This document shows, one piece after another, positions 1-5,160 of a stretch of 5,501 nt of DNA (positions within the stretch are counted from its first letter, which is position 1; each line of letters opens with the position of its first letter). Made by a program: the position numbers and the translations under genes. Location of the stretch: NCBI GenBank assembly GCA_018882725.1, contig VERK01000150.1, forward strand, positions 1 to 5,501, read 5' to 3'. This DNA is from Actinomycetota bacterium. GTDB lineage: Bacteria; Actinomycetota; Acidimicrobiia; Acidimicrobiales; Ilumatobacteraceae. The notes below the pieces were generated by a model. The model searched no databases and had not been told where the DNA came from. It worked only from the letters and a program-made list of their open reading frames with translations.

Positions 1-431
1 GTATCGACGTGGCCCGCACGAAGATCCTCGCGTTCGGTCTGGCCGCGTTCATCGCCGGTCTGGGTGGAACTCTTTCCGGCTACCGCTTCGGGTCGGTGAC
101 CCCGACGTACTTCGGAGCCTTCGCGTCGCTGACGTTCTTGTCGTTCGCCTACCTGGGTGGTATCGCGTCGGTGAGCGGTGCGGTACTCGCCGGAGTCGTG
201 GCGCCCAACGGACTGAACTTCAACTTCTTGGAGAACATCCTCCACATCGACCAGGGATACGCCACGCTCATCGGCGGTATCGGACTCATCCTGACCGCGG
301 TGCAGAACCCCGAGGGTCTGGCCGGCGCACCGCGGCTCATCAAACAGAGACAGATCGACAAGGCAGTTCGAAAGAAAGCCCTGGCCGAACGAAGTAAGGT
401 CGGGGCATCCCAGGGGGAGGGATCAAGATGA
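1..431 (+). CDS. livM: LivM-like branched-chain amino acid ABC transporter permease, C-terminal part (5' truncated)
   Basis: This is the last 142 residues of an inner-membrane permease of the LivH/LivM family (BPD_transp_2), which with a partner permease forms the channel of a Liv/HAAT-type ABC importer. The frame is open to the window edge: codons before the GTG at 9 read Ile-Asp and continue into VARTK, matching the conserved cytoplasmic loop of LivM, so GTG 9 is an internal valine and the true start lies outside. Hydrophobic segments are visible at about residues 9-25 (ILAFGLAAF...), 38-66 (rich in Phe/Ala/Gly, with YLGGIASVSGAVLAG, the conserved LivM turn) and 84-98. The C-terminal tail is basic (KQRQIDKAVRKKALAERSK) and cytoplasmic. 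The stop overlaps the next ATG (ATGA, 428-431), so it is coupled to the LivG-like ATPase. LivM rather than LivH is chosen from the VARTK loop, the NPEGLAG tail and gene order. Substrate is unknown; related systems also carry amides, urea or aromatic acids. Confidence 0.9.
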   Translation, partial: IDVARTKILAFGLAAFIAGLGGTLSGYRFGSVTPTYFGAFASLTFLSFAYLGGIASVSGAVLAGVVAPNGLNFNFLENILHIDQGYATLIGGIGLILTAVQNPEGLAGAPRLIKQRQIDKAVRKKALAERSKVGASQGEGSR

Positions 432-1180
432 GTCTGCTTCAGACGACAGGAATGTCGGTGACGTTCGGCGGTCTGCGCGCCGTCAACAACGTCGATCTCA
501 CGGTCGAGAAGGGCAAGTTGGTCGGTCTGATCGGCCCCAACGGTGCCGGCAAGACCACGTTCATCGACGGCATCACTGGCTTCGTGCCCACCACGGGCCG
601 TATCGAGTTCAAGGGCCAGGAGATCAACTCGATGCCGGTGCACGCTCGCGCCCGATTGGGGCTGGGTCGTACGTGGCAGTCGCTCGAGTTGTTCGACGAT
701 CTCACCATCCAGGAGAACGTTCAGGTGGCGGCCGAGCGCCAGTCCACCAAGAACTTCTTGCTCGACCTCGTGAAGCCCAATCGCAAGCGCGGAACCGACG
801 GTGTCGACTTCGCGTTCGACGTGCTCGGCATCGGCGACCTCGCGGGCAAGTACCCCAACGAGATCAGCCAGGGCCAGCGCAAGTTGGTGTCGGCCGCTCG
901 TGCCTTGGCCGCCCGTCCCGAGCTCGTGTGCATGGACGAGCCGGCCGCCGGTCTCGACACCACCGAGTCGCAGGAGCTCGGCAAGCGTCTGCGTCAGATC
1001 ATCGACGCCGGCATCACGATCTTCCTCGTCGACCACGACATGGGCCTCGTGCTCGACGTGTGCGACTACATCTACGTCATCGAGTTCGGCGTCAAGATCG
1101 CCGAGGGAACTCCGGCCGAAGTGAAGCGAAATCCCAAGGTGATCGAGGCGTACCTCGGCAGCAGCGCGAAGGAGGCCTGA
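428..1180 (+). CDS. livG: LivG-like ABC transporter ATP-binding protein
   Basis: This 250-aa ATPase has the usual LivG length and would power the LivM-containing importer on the cytoplasmic face. Visible motifs in order: Walker A GPNGAGKT (36-43), Q-loop RTWQ (Q84; most relatives have RTFQ), ABC signature ISQGQ (146-150; the usual form is LSYGQ or LSGGQ), Walker B ELVCMDEP with catalytic Glu171, D-loop AGLD (174-177) and H-loop His203 in VDHDMG. The ending VIEAYLG is typical of LivG. The start is fixed by a strong Shine-Dalgarno GGAGGG at 416-421, 6 nt before the ATG, which overlaps the permease stop. The LivF-like gene follows after a single base. All catalytic residues are present, so the protein should be active. 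Family assignment is firm; the transported substrate cannot be read from this subunit. Confidence 0.95.
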   Translation: MSLLQTTGMSVTFGGLRAVNNVDLTVEKGKLVGLIGPNGAGKTTFIDGITGFVPTTGRIEFKGQEINSMPVHARARLGLGRTWQSLELFDDLTIQENVQVAAERQSTKNFLLDLVKPNRKRGTDGVDFAFDVLGIGDLAGKYPNEISQGQRKLVSAARALAARPELVCMDEPAAGLDTTESQELGKRLRQIIDAGITIFLVDHDMGLVLDVCDYIYVIEFGVKIAEGTPAEVKRNPKVIEAYLGSSAKEA

Positions 1181-1181
1181 C

Positions 1182-1889
1182 ATGGCGGCACTTCTGGAAA
1201 TCGAAAACCTCAACACCGGTTACAACGGAGTGTCGGTGGTTCGCGGTCTGAACCTTCAAGTCAACGAGGGTGAAGTCGTTGCTCTGCTCGGCCCCAACGG
1301 CGCCGGTAAGACCACCACGTTGCTCACCACGTCGGGCCTCGTTCCGATCATTTCGGGTGACATCAAGGTATTCGGCAAGAGTGTGAAGGGTCGCCGTCCG
1401 CACCTCATCGCGCGCGAGGGCTTGGCCCACGTGCCCGAAGGTCGCTCGCTCTTCTACCAACTCACTGTGGGCGAGAACCTTCGTCTCGGTGCGGCCAAGG
1501 GTTCGGCCGACATCAAGAAGGCGCTGGGTTACTTCCCGGCCCTCGAGCCGATTCTCGATCGCCGCGCCGGCTTGCTTTCCGGTGGCGAGCAGCAGATGTT
1601 GGCTATGGCCCGTGCGCTCACCGTGAGCCCCAAGTTGCTCATGGTCGACGAAATGAGCCTGGGCTTGGCCCCGATCATCGTCGAGCGGCTACTGCCGATC
1701 TTGCGTCAGATCGCCGACGAGACCGGTGCCGGCGTGCTGTTGGTCGAGCAGCACGTGCACATGGCCCTCGGCGTTGCTGATCGCGCGTACGTGCTCAGTC
1801 ACGGCGAGTTGGCGATGCAGGGCAGTGCGGCCGAACTGGCCAAGGACCGCAGCCTCATCGAAGCGTCATACCTCGGCGAATCCCACTGA
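1182..1889 (+). CDS. livF: LivF-like ABC transporter ATP-binding protein
   Basis: This 235-aa protein is the second ATPase of the same importer and would form a heterodimer with the LivG-like subunit. Motifs: Walker A GPNGAGKT (37-44), the LivF-type VPEGR stretch in place of a classical Q-loop (84-88), signature LSGGEQ (132-137), Walker B LLMVDE with Glu157, and the LivF hallmark MSLGLAP (158-164). The H-loop reads VEQH: as usual in LivF, glutamine (Q190) takes the place of the switch histidine, but the next residue is His191 where VEQN is common. It ends in SYLGESH, typical of the family. The ATG at 1182 follows the LivG stop by one base and is preceded by AAGGAGG (1169-1175), 6 nt away, inside the livG 3' end, so the genes are translationally linked. 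It is the last gene of the operon; a strong hairpin lies 28 nt after its stop. Confidence 0.95.
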   Translation: MAALLEIENLNTGYNGVSVVRGLNLQVNEGEVVALLGPNGAGKTTTLLTTSGLVPIISGDIKVFGKSVKGRRPHLIAREGLAHVPEGRSLFYQLTVGENLRLGAAKGSADIKKALGYFPALEPILDRRAGLLSGGEQQMLAMARALTVSPKLLMVDEMSLGLAPIIVERLLPILRQIADETGAGVLLVEQHVHMALGVADRAYVLSHGELAMQGSAAELAKDRSLIEASYLGESH

Positions 1890-1902
1890 CGACCATCGTG
1901 TA

Positions 1903-1919
1903 ATTGGTGTGATTGGTGT
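1903..1919. repeat. Short tandem direct repeat beside the terminator hairpin
   Basis: ATTGGTGT occurs twice with a 9-nt period (1903-1910 and 1912-1919), and a degenerate third unit (CTGGTG) runs into the left arm of the following palindrome. It lies in the 3' untranslated region of the liv operon. No function is apparent; replication slippage in a non-coding spacer is the simplest explanation. Confidence 0.4.
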
Positions 1920-1966
1920 TCTGGTGCGGATTCTTCACCCTATGGGTGAAGAATCCGCACCAGAAC
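1918..1966. terminator. Perfect 23-bp inverted repeat, probable bidirectional terminator
   Basis: The left arm (1918-1940) and right arm (1944-1966) are exact reverse complements over 23 bp, separated by the loop TAT. The repeat sits between convergent genes: 28 nt after the livF-like stop and 30 nt after the stop of the epoxide hydrolase-like gene on the other strand. That is where a shared terminator is expected. Neither strand has a U-tract after the stem, so it is not a textbook intrinsic terminator. U-poor hairpins are, however, commonly proposed as terminators or mRNA 3' stabilisers in high-GC actinobacteria. Termination is inferred from position and symmetry. Confidence 0.75.
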
Positions 1967-1996
1967 CACAGGCACGAGGCGTCGAACGTAGGCGGG

Positions 1997-2377
1997 TCAG
2001 CGCGGGTTGTCGGTGGGGAACTGCTTGAGGTAACTCTGCAGATCGAAGTAGTCGCGCCACAGCGTGATCTTGCCGTCGACCACTTCCCACACGCCGTTCA
2101 CCGGCAATTCGATCCAGCCGTGGTCCATGCGGAACTTGTCGGTCCGTTCGTTGAACACGACGTTGCCCGAAGCCGACTGACGGTGGATCGGCCACGAGAT
2201 CTCGTGGCACCGCGCGAACATGGGGCCGAGAATCCCGCGCATGGCCTCGGGGCCGTGCACCTTCATCATCGGCACGTTGTCGTACTCGCAGTCGGGGGCG
2301 ACCAGGGCCAGGGCCGAGTCGAGATCGTTGCGTTCGATCGCGGCGATGAAGGCGTTGACGGTGTCGAGGGGGCTCAT
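1997..2377 (-). CDS. Limonene-1,2-epoxide hydrolase-like protein (SnoaL/NTF2-like fold)
   Basis: This 126-aa protein belongs to the LEH family, small cytoplasmic enzymes that hydrolyse epoxides to diols with a water activated by an Asp-Arg-Asp triad. All five residues known from the Rhodococcus enzyme are present in the same spacing pattern: Tyr32 and Asn34 (EYDN; Tyr53/Asn55 there), Arg78 and Asp80 (NERTD; Arg99/Asp101) and Asp109 (WRDYFD; Asp132). It lacks the roughly 20-residue N-terminal extension of that enzyme. GKITLWRDYFDL is the family's most recognisable stretch. The ATG at 2377 overlaps the stop of the upstream CMD-like selenoprotein gene (ATGA) and has a GGAGA Shine-Dalgarno (2387-2391) 9 nt upstream. 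It is the last gene of the three-gene operon. True substrates of relatives range from terpene to sterol or fatty epoxides; the divergent P450 could make an epoxide, but this is inference. A non-catalytic SnoaL-like role is less likely given the intact active site. Confidence 0.85.
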   Translation of the reverse strand: MSPLDTVNAFIAAIERNDLDSALALVAPDCEYDNVPMMKVHGPEAMRGILGPMFARCHEISWPIHRQSASGNVVFNERTDKFRMDHGWIELPVNGVWEVVDGKITLWRDYFDLQSYLKQFPTDNPR

Positions 2378-2895
2378 GCGGGTGTGTCTCCGTGGTCGTG
2401 GGGCGGTTCCTTGCTCCAGAGCACGTCGAAGTCGCGAGCGACGTCGAGCACCTGGAACGCGCGTCCCAAACCTACGCAGAAGCCGATGGTGACGGTCAAT
2501 TCGAGCAGTTCGGAGTCGGAGTAGTTCGCACGCAGCCGATTCCAGAGGTCGTCGTCGACCGCGGTGTGATCGATCGCGAATCGCTCGGCGTACTCGGCAG
2601 CCAATCGCTCACGCGGGCTGAAGTGTGGGTTGTCGTAGTAGTTCTGTACGGAGTTGTACAGCTCGTCATCGAGTCCTTGCCGCATCGCCGATGCGGCTCG
2701 AGTATTCAGTCAAACGACGCATTGATTGAGCTGGGCGACGCGCATGCGCGCGACCTCCCGCTCGCGAATGCTGAGCGACGACTGCACGTACACCGCCTCG
2801 CTCATGGCGTGCACACCTTTGCCCATGTGCGGGGCCAACTGCCACATGCGAGCGGCTTCGAGACCTTCTCCGTCGGGAACGTCGATACGAGCCAT
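2374..2895 (-). CDS. CMD/AhpD-like selenoprotein (Cys-x-x-Sec), one ORF read through an in-frame UGA
   Basis: This 173-aa protein of the carboxymuconolactone decarboxylase/AhpD family (all-helical, thiol redox or peroxide-reducing in AhpD) is split on paper by a TGA at 2710-2712. Both sides are in the same frame and together give a complete protein: an N-terminal arm (MARIDVPDGE, Trp18), the helix LSIREREVARMRVAQLNQ (41-58), the redox motif C59-V-V-U62 followed by LNTRAA, then the C-terminal half with QGLDDELY (73-80), FSPRERLAAEYAERFA (92-107) and GLGRAF (142-147). The UGA occupies the second cysteine of CxxC. Glu47, 12 residues before Cys59, matches the catalytic Glu118 of mycobacterial AhpD, but the AhpD histidine four residues after the motif is Arg66. 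A SECIS-like hairpin follows at the correct distance. The ATG at 2895 has a strong AGGAGG (2900-2905), and the gene begins 17 nt after the molybdoenzyme stop; its own stop overlaps the LEH-like start. A pseudogene or sequencing error (TGC or TGT to TGA) is the main alternative, but intact coding on both sides and the hairpin argue against it. Confidence 0.87.
2679..2697 (-). promoter_or_regulatory. Candidate bacterial SECIS element
   Basis: On the - strand mRNA, 12 nt after the UGA, GCCGCAUC pairs perfectly with GAUGCGGC (8 bp) around the loop GGC. The loop begins 20 nt after the UGA. Known bacterial SECIS elements are hairpins just downstream of the UGA, with a small apical loop carrying a guanosine among its first nucleotides and a UGA-to-loop spacing of roughly 16-37 nt. 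This hairpin meets all three conditions. It would be bound by SelB carrying Sec-tRNA. It lies within coding sequence (residues Ala-Ala-Ser-Ala-Met-Arg). There is no U-tract, so it is not a terminator. SelB binding itself is inferred. Confidence 0.8.
2710..2712 (-). other. In-frame UGA proposed to encode selenocysteine (residue 62)
   Basis: The TGA sits between the Val61 codon (GTT) and the Leu63 codon (CTG) and replaces the resolving-position cysteine of a CxxC motif. It is the only in-frame stop between ATG 2895 and the terminal TGA at 2374-2376. Cys/Sec exchange at a redox-active position is the usual signature of a selenoprotein. Confidence 0.85.
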
Positions 2896-2899
2896 GGCT

Positions 2900-2905
2900 C
2901 CTCCT
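2900..2905 (-). promoter_or_regulatory. Ribosome binding site fixing the selenoprotein start
   Basis: AGGAGG on the - strand ends 4 nt before ATG 2895 in the 17-nt spacer after the molybdoenzyme stop. This strong site supports translation from residue 1 of the full-length protein. The ATG at 2685, downstream of the UGA and inside the hairpin, has no comparable site. Confidence 0.75.
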
Positions 2906-2912
2906 CGGGTGA

Positions 2913-5060
2913 CTACTTGGTTGATTCGAAGATTCGGATGCGCACCGGGATGGCGCTCTGCACGACCATACCCGTGACACGGTCGTAGCCCTGATCGACC
3001 GACACCAGCCGGTTGGTGGGTGCGCCGATGTCGCGGACCTTCTCGTCGGTGAGCGACGAACCGCCCCACGAGTGAGCCATGGAGATCACGCCGCGGCGGA
3101 TGTCGGGAGCGGTCTCGACGACCGCGTGCAGCGAAGCGCGCGGCGACGTGATCTCGATGATGTCGCCGTCGGCGATTCCGTGTTCGATCATGTCGTCGGG
3201 GTTCATGTAGGCCGGGTTGGTGGTGCCCTTGACGGCCAAGCCCGGTAGTTCGCTGCCGAGCGAGTTGAGCACGTGCTTCAGGCGGCGGCTCACGAGTCGG
3301 AACGGATACTCCGACGACGACGCACCGAGCGCCTCGGCCGCGTCGGCCTCGGCGCGCACCACCGCAAGTTCGTCGGCGATGTCGACTGGAGCCAACGTGA
3401 ACTTGGCGGTGCAGTCGGGATCGGGGCCCTTCACGCGCAGCGACTTCTCAGGGTGCACCTTCATGCGGTTGCTCTTGATGTCGGCCAACGACATGCGCGA
3501 GCCCGCGTAGGCCAATTCGAGGATTTCGTCGTCGGTGGGCTGGTGGTCGGTGGGGGCGGCACCACCGGGGAACGGCAGCGGAACTCCGAGACGCTTGGTG
3601 AGTTCGTAGAACACTTCCCACTCGTTGAGCACGTCGCCCAGGCGCGGCACGATGGCCTCGGTGTAGTTGGTGTAAGGCGCGCGGAACCAACGATCCATGA
3701 GGTGCGGGACATCGGCCCGCTCGAGTGACAACGTGGGTGCGATCACGTAGTGAGCGAATTCGGCGGTGGCCGACATGCGGTGATCGACCACGACGAGGAG
3801 TTCGAGGTCCTTCATGGCTCGAAGAGTGAGTTCTTGGTCGGGCCACGCAACCACCGGATTGCCGCCGCTGACGATGAGCGCTCGCACCCGGCCCTCGCCG
3901 GGCGTGAGGATCTCTTCGGCCAGAGTGGTGGTGGGCATTTCGCCGCGCTGCCCGTGCAGATTGCGGAAACGCGCGGCCGGACCGGGTGTGGGGTTGCGCG
4001 GAGCGATCACTTGCGCGCGGCGCGGCATGTCGGGATAGAGGAAGAAACCGCTCTCGACTTCGTCGCCCTCACGATTGACGCGGCCGCAGATGGTGTTGAG
4101 CACGATCACGAAATGCTCGGCCAGGCTGGAGTGCGGTGCCATGTTGGGACCGGTTCCGCAGCCCGCGGTTCCGCGCTTGCCGTTGGCGAACATGTGCGCG
4201 GCGGCCACGATGTCGTGGGCCGGGACGTCGCAGCGACGGGCCACGTACTCGAGATCGAAATCGCGCACCGACTCGGCCAGTCGATCGAGGTCGCCCACCC
4301 ACTGGTCGCAGAACTCGTGGTCGATCAGGTCCTCGTCGAGGATGATCTTGGTGATACCAGCCAGAAGCGTGGGGTCTTCACCCGGCTTGACGGCCAGGTG
4401 GATGTCGGCCTGCGTGGCGAGTTCGGTGCGACGCGGATCGATCACGATCAACTTGAGGCCGCGCTTCTTCGCATCGCGGATCACCACGAACGGGTTCGTG
4501 CCTTGCAGGCCGCCGGTGGGTCCGAAGCTCGACACCATGGGGTTGTAACCGACGGCGAGGAGAACGTCGGCGCCGGTGAAGTTGTGATAGCCGGCTTCCC
4601 AGATGCCGGTGCGGAACGGAGCGGTTCCCTTGGCTGGCTGGTCGATGGTGACCGACGTGTAGAACGACGACGAGCCGATGCCTTGATGGAACGCGCGTGC
4701 GGCCGGAACCGCGAGCGAGTTCTGATAGCCACCGGTGCCGGTGTAACTGGCCACGGCGCGAGGGCCGTAGGTGTCGATGATGCGACGCAACTCGGCCGCG
4801 ATGGCATCGAGAGCGTCACCCGACGACACTGGCTCGAAGGTTCCGTCGGGACGACGGTGCAGCGGTGAGCGCAGACGAGAATCGTGAACCATCTGGTCGG
4901 GGAGTTGGCGGCCCTTGATGCACGTGTAGCCGGCGAAGATCGGATCCTCGGGCACACCGCGAACTGCCGTGACGCGACCGAACTGAACGTCGACCTCGAG
5001 TGGACAGCTGGCGTGGCACACCCGGCAGAACGTGTGCTGGGTCGAGACGGTGTCGGACAT
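2913..5060 (-). CDS. Molybdopterin-dependent oxidoreductase (DMSO reductase superfamily) with N-terminal Fe4S4 motif
   Basis: This 715-aa protein has the full architecture of a formate dehydrogenase/BisC-like molybdoenzyme. An N-terminal Fe4S4 site is formed by Cys12, Cys15, Cys19 and Cys47 (CxxCxxxC...C, followed by KGRQ). The molybdopterin domains run from about residue 60 to 560, with VLLAVGYNP (166-174), IVIDPRRTELATQADIHLAVKPGED (205-229), GCGTGPN (300-306) and ALIVSGGNPV (394-403). The molybdopterin dinucleotide-binding domain spans about 585-705 (NPAYMNPDDMIEHGI, GDIIEITSPRA, AHSWGG). There is no cysteine between 47 and 251, so the usual Cys/Sec metal ligand region (about 134-142, SVTIDQP) offers only Ser, Thr or Asp. 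No Tat signal is present, so it is probably cytoplasmic. ATG 5060 is chosen because GAGGGGG (5067-5073) lies 6 nt upstream and the protein then starts just before the cluster motif; a frame extension to 5171 would overlap the divergent P450 gene. It is the first gene of the operon. The substrate is not recognisable. Confidence 0.9.
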   Translation of the reverse strand: MSDTVSTQHTFCRVCHASCPLEVDVQFGRVTAVRGVPEDPIFAGYTCIKGRQLPDQMVHDSRLRSPLHRRPDGTFEPVSSGDALDAIAAELRRIIDTYGPRAVASYTGTGGYQNSLAVPAARAFHQGIGSSSFYTSVTIDQPAKGTAPFRTGIWEAGYHNFTGADVLLAVGYNPMVSSFGPTGGLQGTNPFVVIRDAKKRGLKLIVIDPRRTELATQADIHLAVKPGEDPTLLAGITKIILDEDLIDHEFCDQWVGDLDRLAESVRDFDLEYVARRCDVPAHDIVAAAHMFANGKRGTAGCGTGPNMAPHSSLAEHFVIVLNTICGRVNREGDEVESGFFLYPDMPRRAQVIAPRNPTPGPAARFRNLHGQRGEMPTTTLAEEILTPGEGRVRALIVSGGNPVVAWPDQELTLRAMKDLELLVVVDHRMSATAEFAHYVIAPTLSLERADVPHLMDRWFRAPYTNYTEAIVPRLGDVLNEWEVFYELTKRLGVPLPFPGGAAPTDHQPTDDEILELAYAGSRMSLADIKSNRMKVHPEKSLRVKGPDPDCTAKFTLAPVDIADELAVVRAEADAAEALGASSSEYPFRLVSRRLKHVLNSLGSELPGLAVKGTTNPAYMNPDDMIEHGIADGDIIEITSPRASLHAVVETAPDIRRGVISMAHSWGGSSLTDEKVRDIGAPTNRLVSVDQGYDRVTGMVVQSAIPVRIRIFESTK

Positions 5061-5071
5061 CGGGAACCCCC

Positions 5072-5096
5072 TCGGAGGGACCCCCGTCCGCTCCGA
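5072..5096 (-). promoter_or_regulatory. Leader hairpin next to the molybdoenzyme ribosome binding site
   Basis: TCGGAGGGAC (5072-5081) pairs with GTCC-CTCCGA (5086-5096, one bulged base at 5090) around a CCCC loop on the + strand. In the - strand transcript it would be a 10-bp hairpin whose base touches the Shine-Dalgarno GAGGGGG (5067-5073). It could modulate ribosome access or act as DNA-level dyad symmetry. The symmetry is directly visible; the function is not. Confidence 0.45.
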
Positions 5097-5101
5097 CTCA
5101 C

Positions 5102-5123
5102 AAACTAATCGAACGGTAAGTTT
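5102..5123. promoter_or_regulatory. Imperfect 22-bp palindrome, candidate operator
   Basis: Arms AAACT (5102-5106) and AGTTT (5119-5123) flank a partly symmetric core (AATCGAACGGTA), with 8 of 11 base pairs symmetric. It lies in the most AT-rich part of the divergent spacer between the molybdoenzyme and P450 genes. Short palindromes of this kind in such positions are often TetR-family operators. No regulator gene is in the window, so this is a proposal from position and symmetry. Confidence 0.4.
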
Positions 5124-5130
5124 TGGGCGT

Positions 5131-5150
5131 GACCGGACTCGAGCCCGGAC
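5131..5150. promoter_or_regulatory. Imperfect 20-bp palindrome centred on CTCGAG, upstream of the P450 gene
   Basis: The sequence has the form GnCCGGnCTCGAGnCCGGnC, symmetric in 8 of 10 pairs, and ends just before the P450 Shine-Dalgarno (AGGAGAG, 5151-5157). It may be an operator or a leader hairpin that occludes the P450 ribosome binding site. In a GC-rich genome some symmetry of this size can arise by chance. Confidence 0.35.
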
Positions 5151-5160
5151 AGGAGAGAAC

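Noticed and set aside
9..11. GTG at 9 as the LivM start
   Set aside because: The frame is open upstream and the residues around it are the conserved internal VARTK loop of LivM-type permeases.
149..1216. 355-aa open frame on the - strand
   Set aside because: It is the antisense shadow of the LivM/LivG-like genes, which have clear motifs and ribosome binding sites; its translation resembles no family.
1913..2524. 203-aa open frame on the + strand
   Set aside because: It begins inside the terminator palindrome and runs antisense to the LEH-like and CMD genes; no motif or ribosome binding site supports it.
2374..2685. A stand-alone 103-aa protein starting at the ATG at 2685
   Set aside because: It would be half a CMD domain without the redox motif, has no good ribosome binding site, and its start lies within the hairpin. 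The same frame continues upstream through the UGA into the matching N-terminal half.
2738..2753. GC-rich CGCGCATGCGCG palindrome upstream of the UGA
   Set aside because: It lies in conserved coding sequence (Ala-Arg-Met-Arg-Val), on the wrong side of the UGA for a SECIS, and is expected by chance in GC-rich codons.
2710..2895. CMD gene as a nonsense-mutated pseudogene
   Set aside because: The stop is UGA exactly at a redox Cys, the downstream frame is intact up to a coupled stop/start, and a SECIS-like hairpin follows. It remains the main alternative but is less likely.
3750..4868. 372-aa open frame on the + strand
   Set aside because: It is the antisense shadow of the molybdoenzyme gene, whose Fe4S4 and cofactor-binding motifs are unmistakable.
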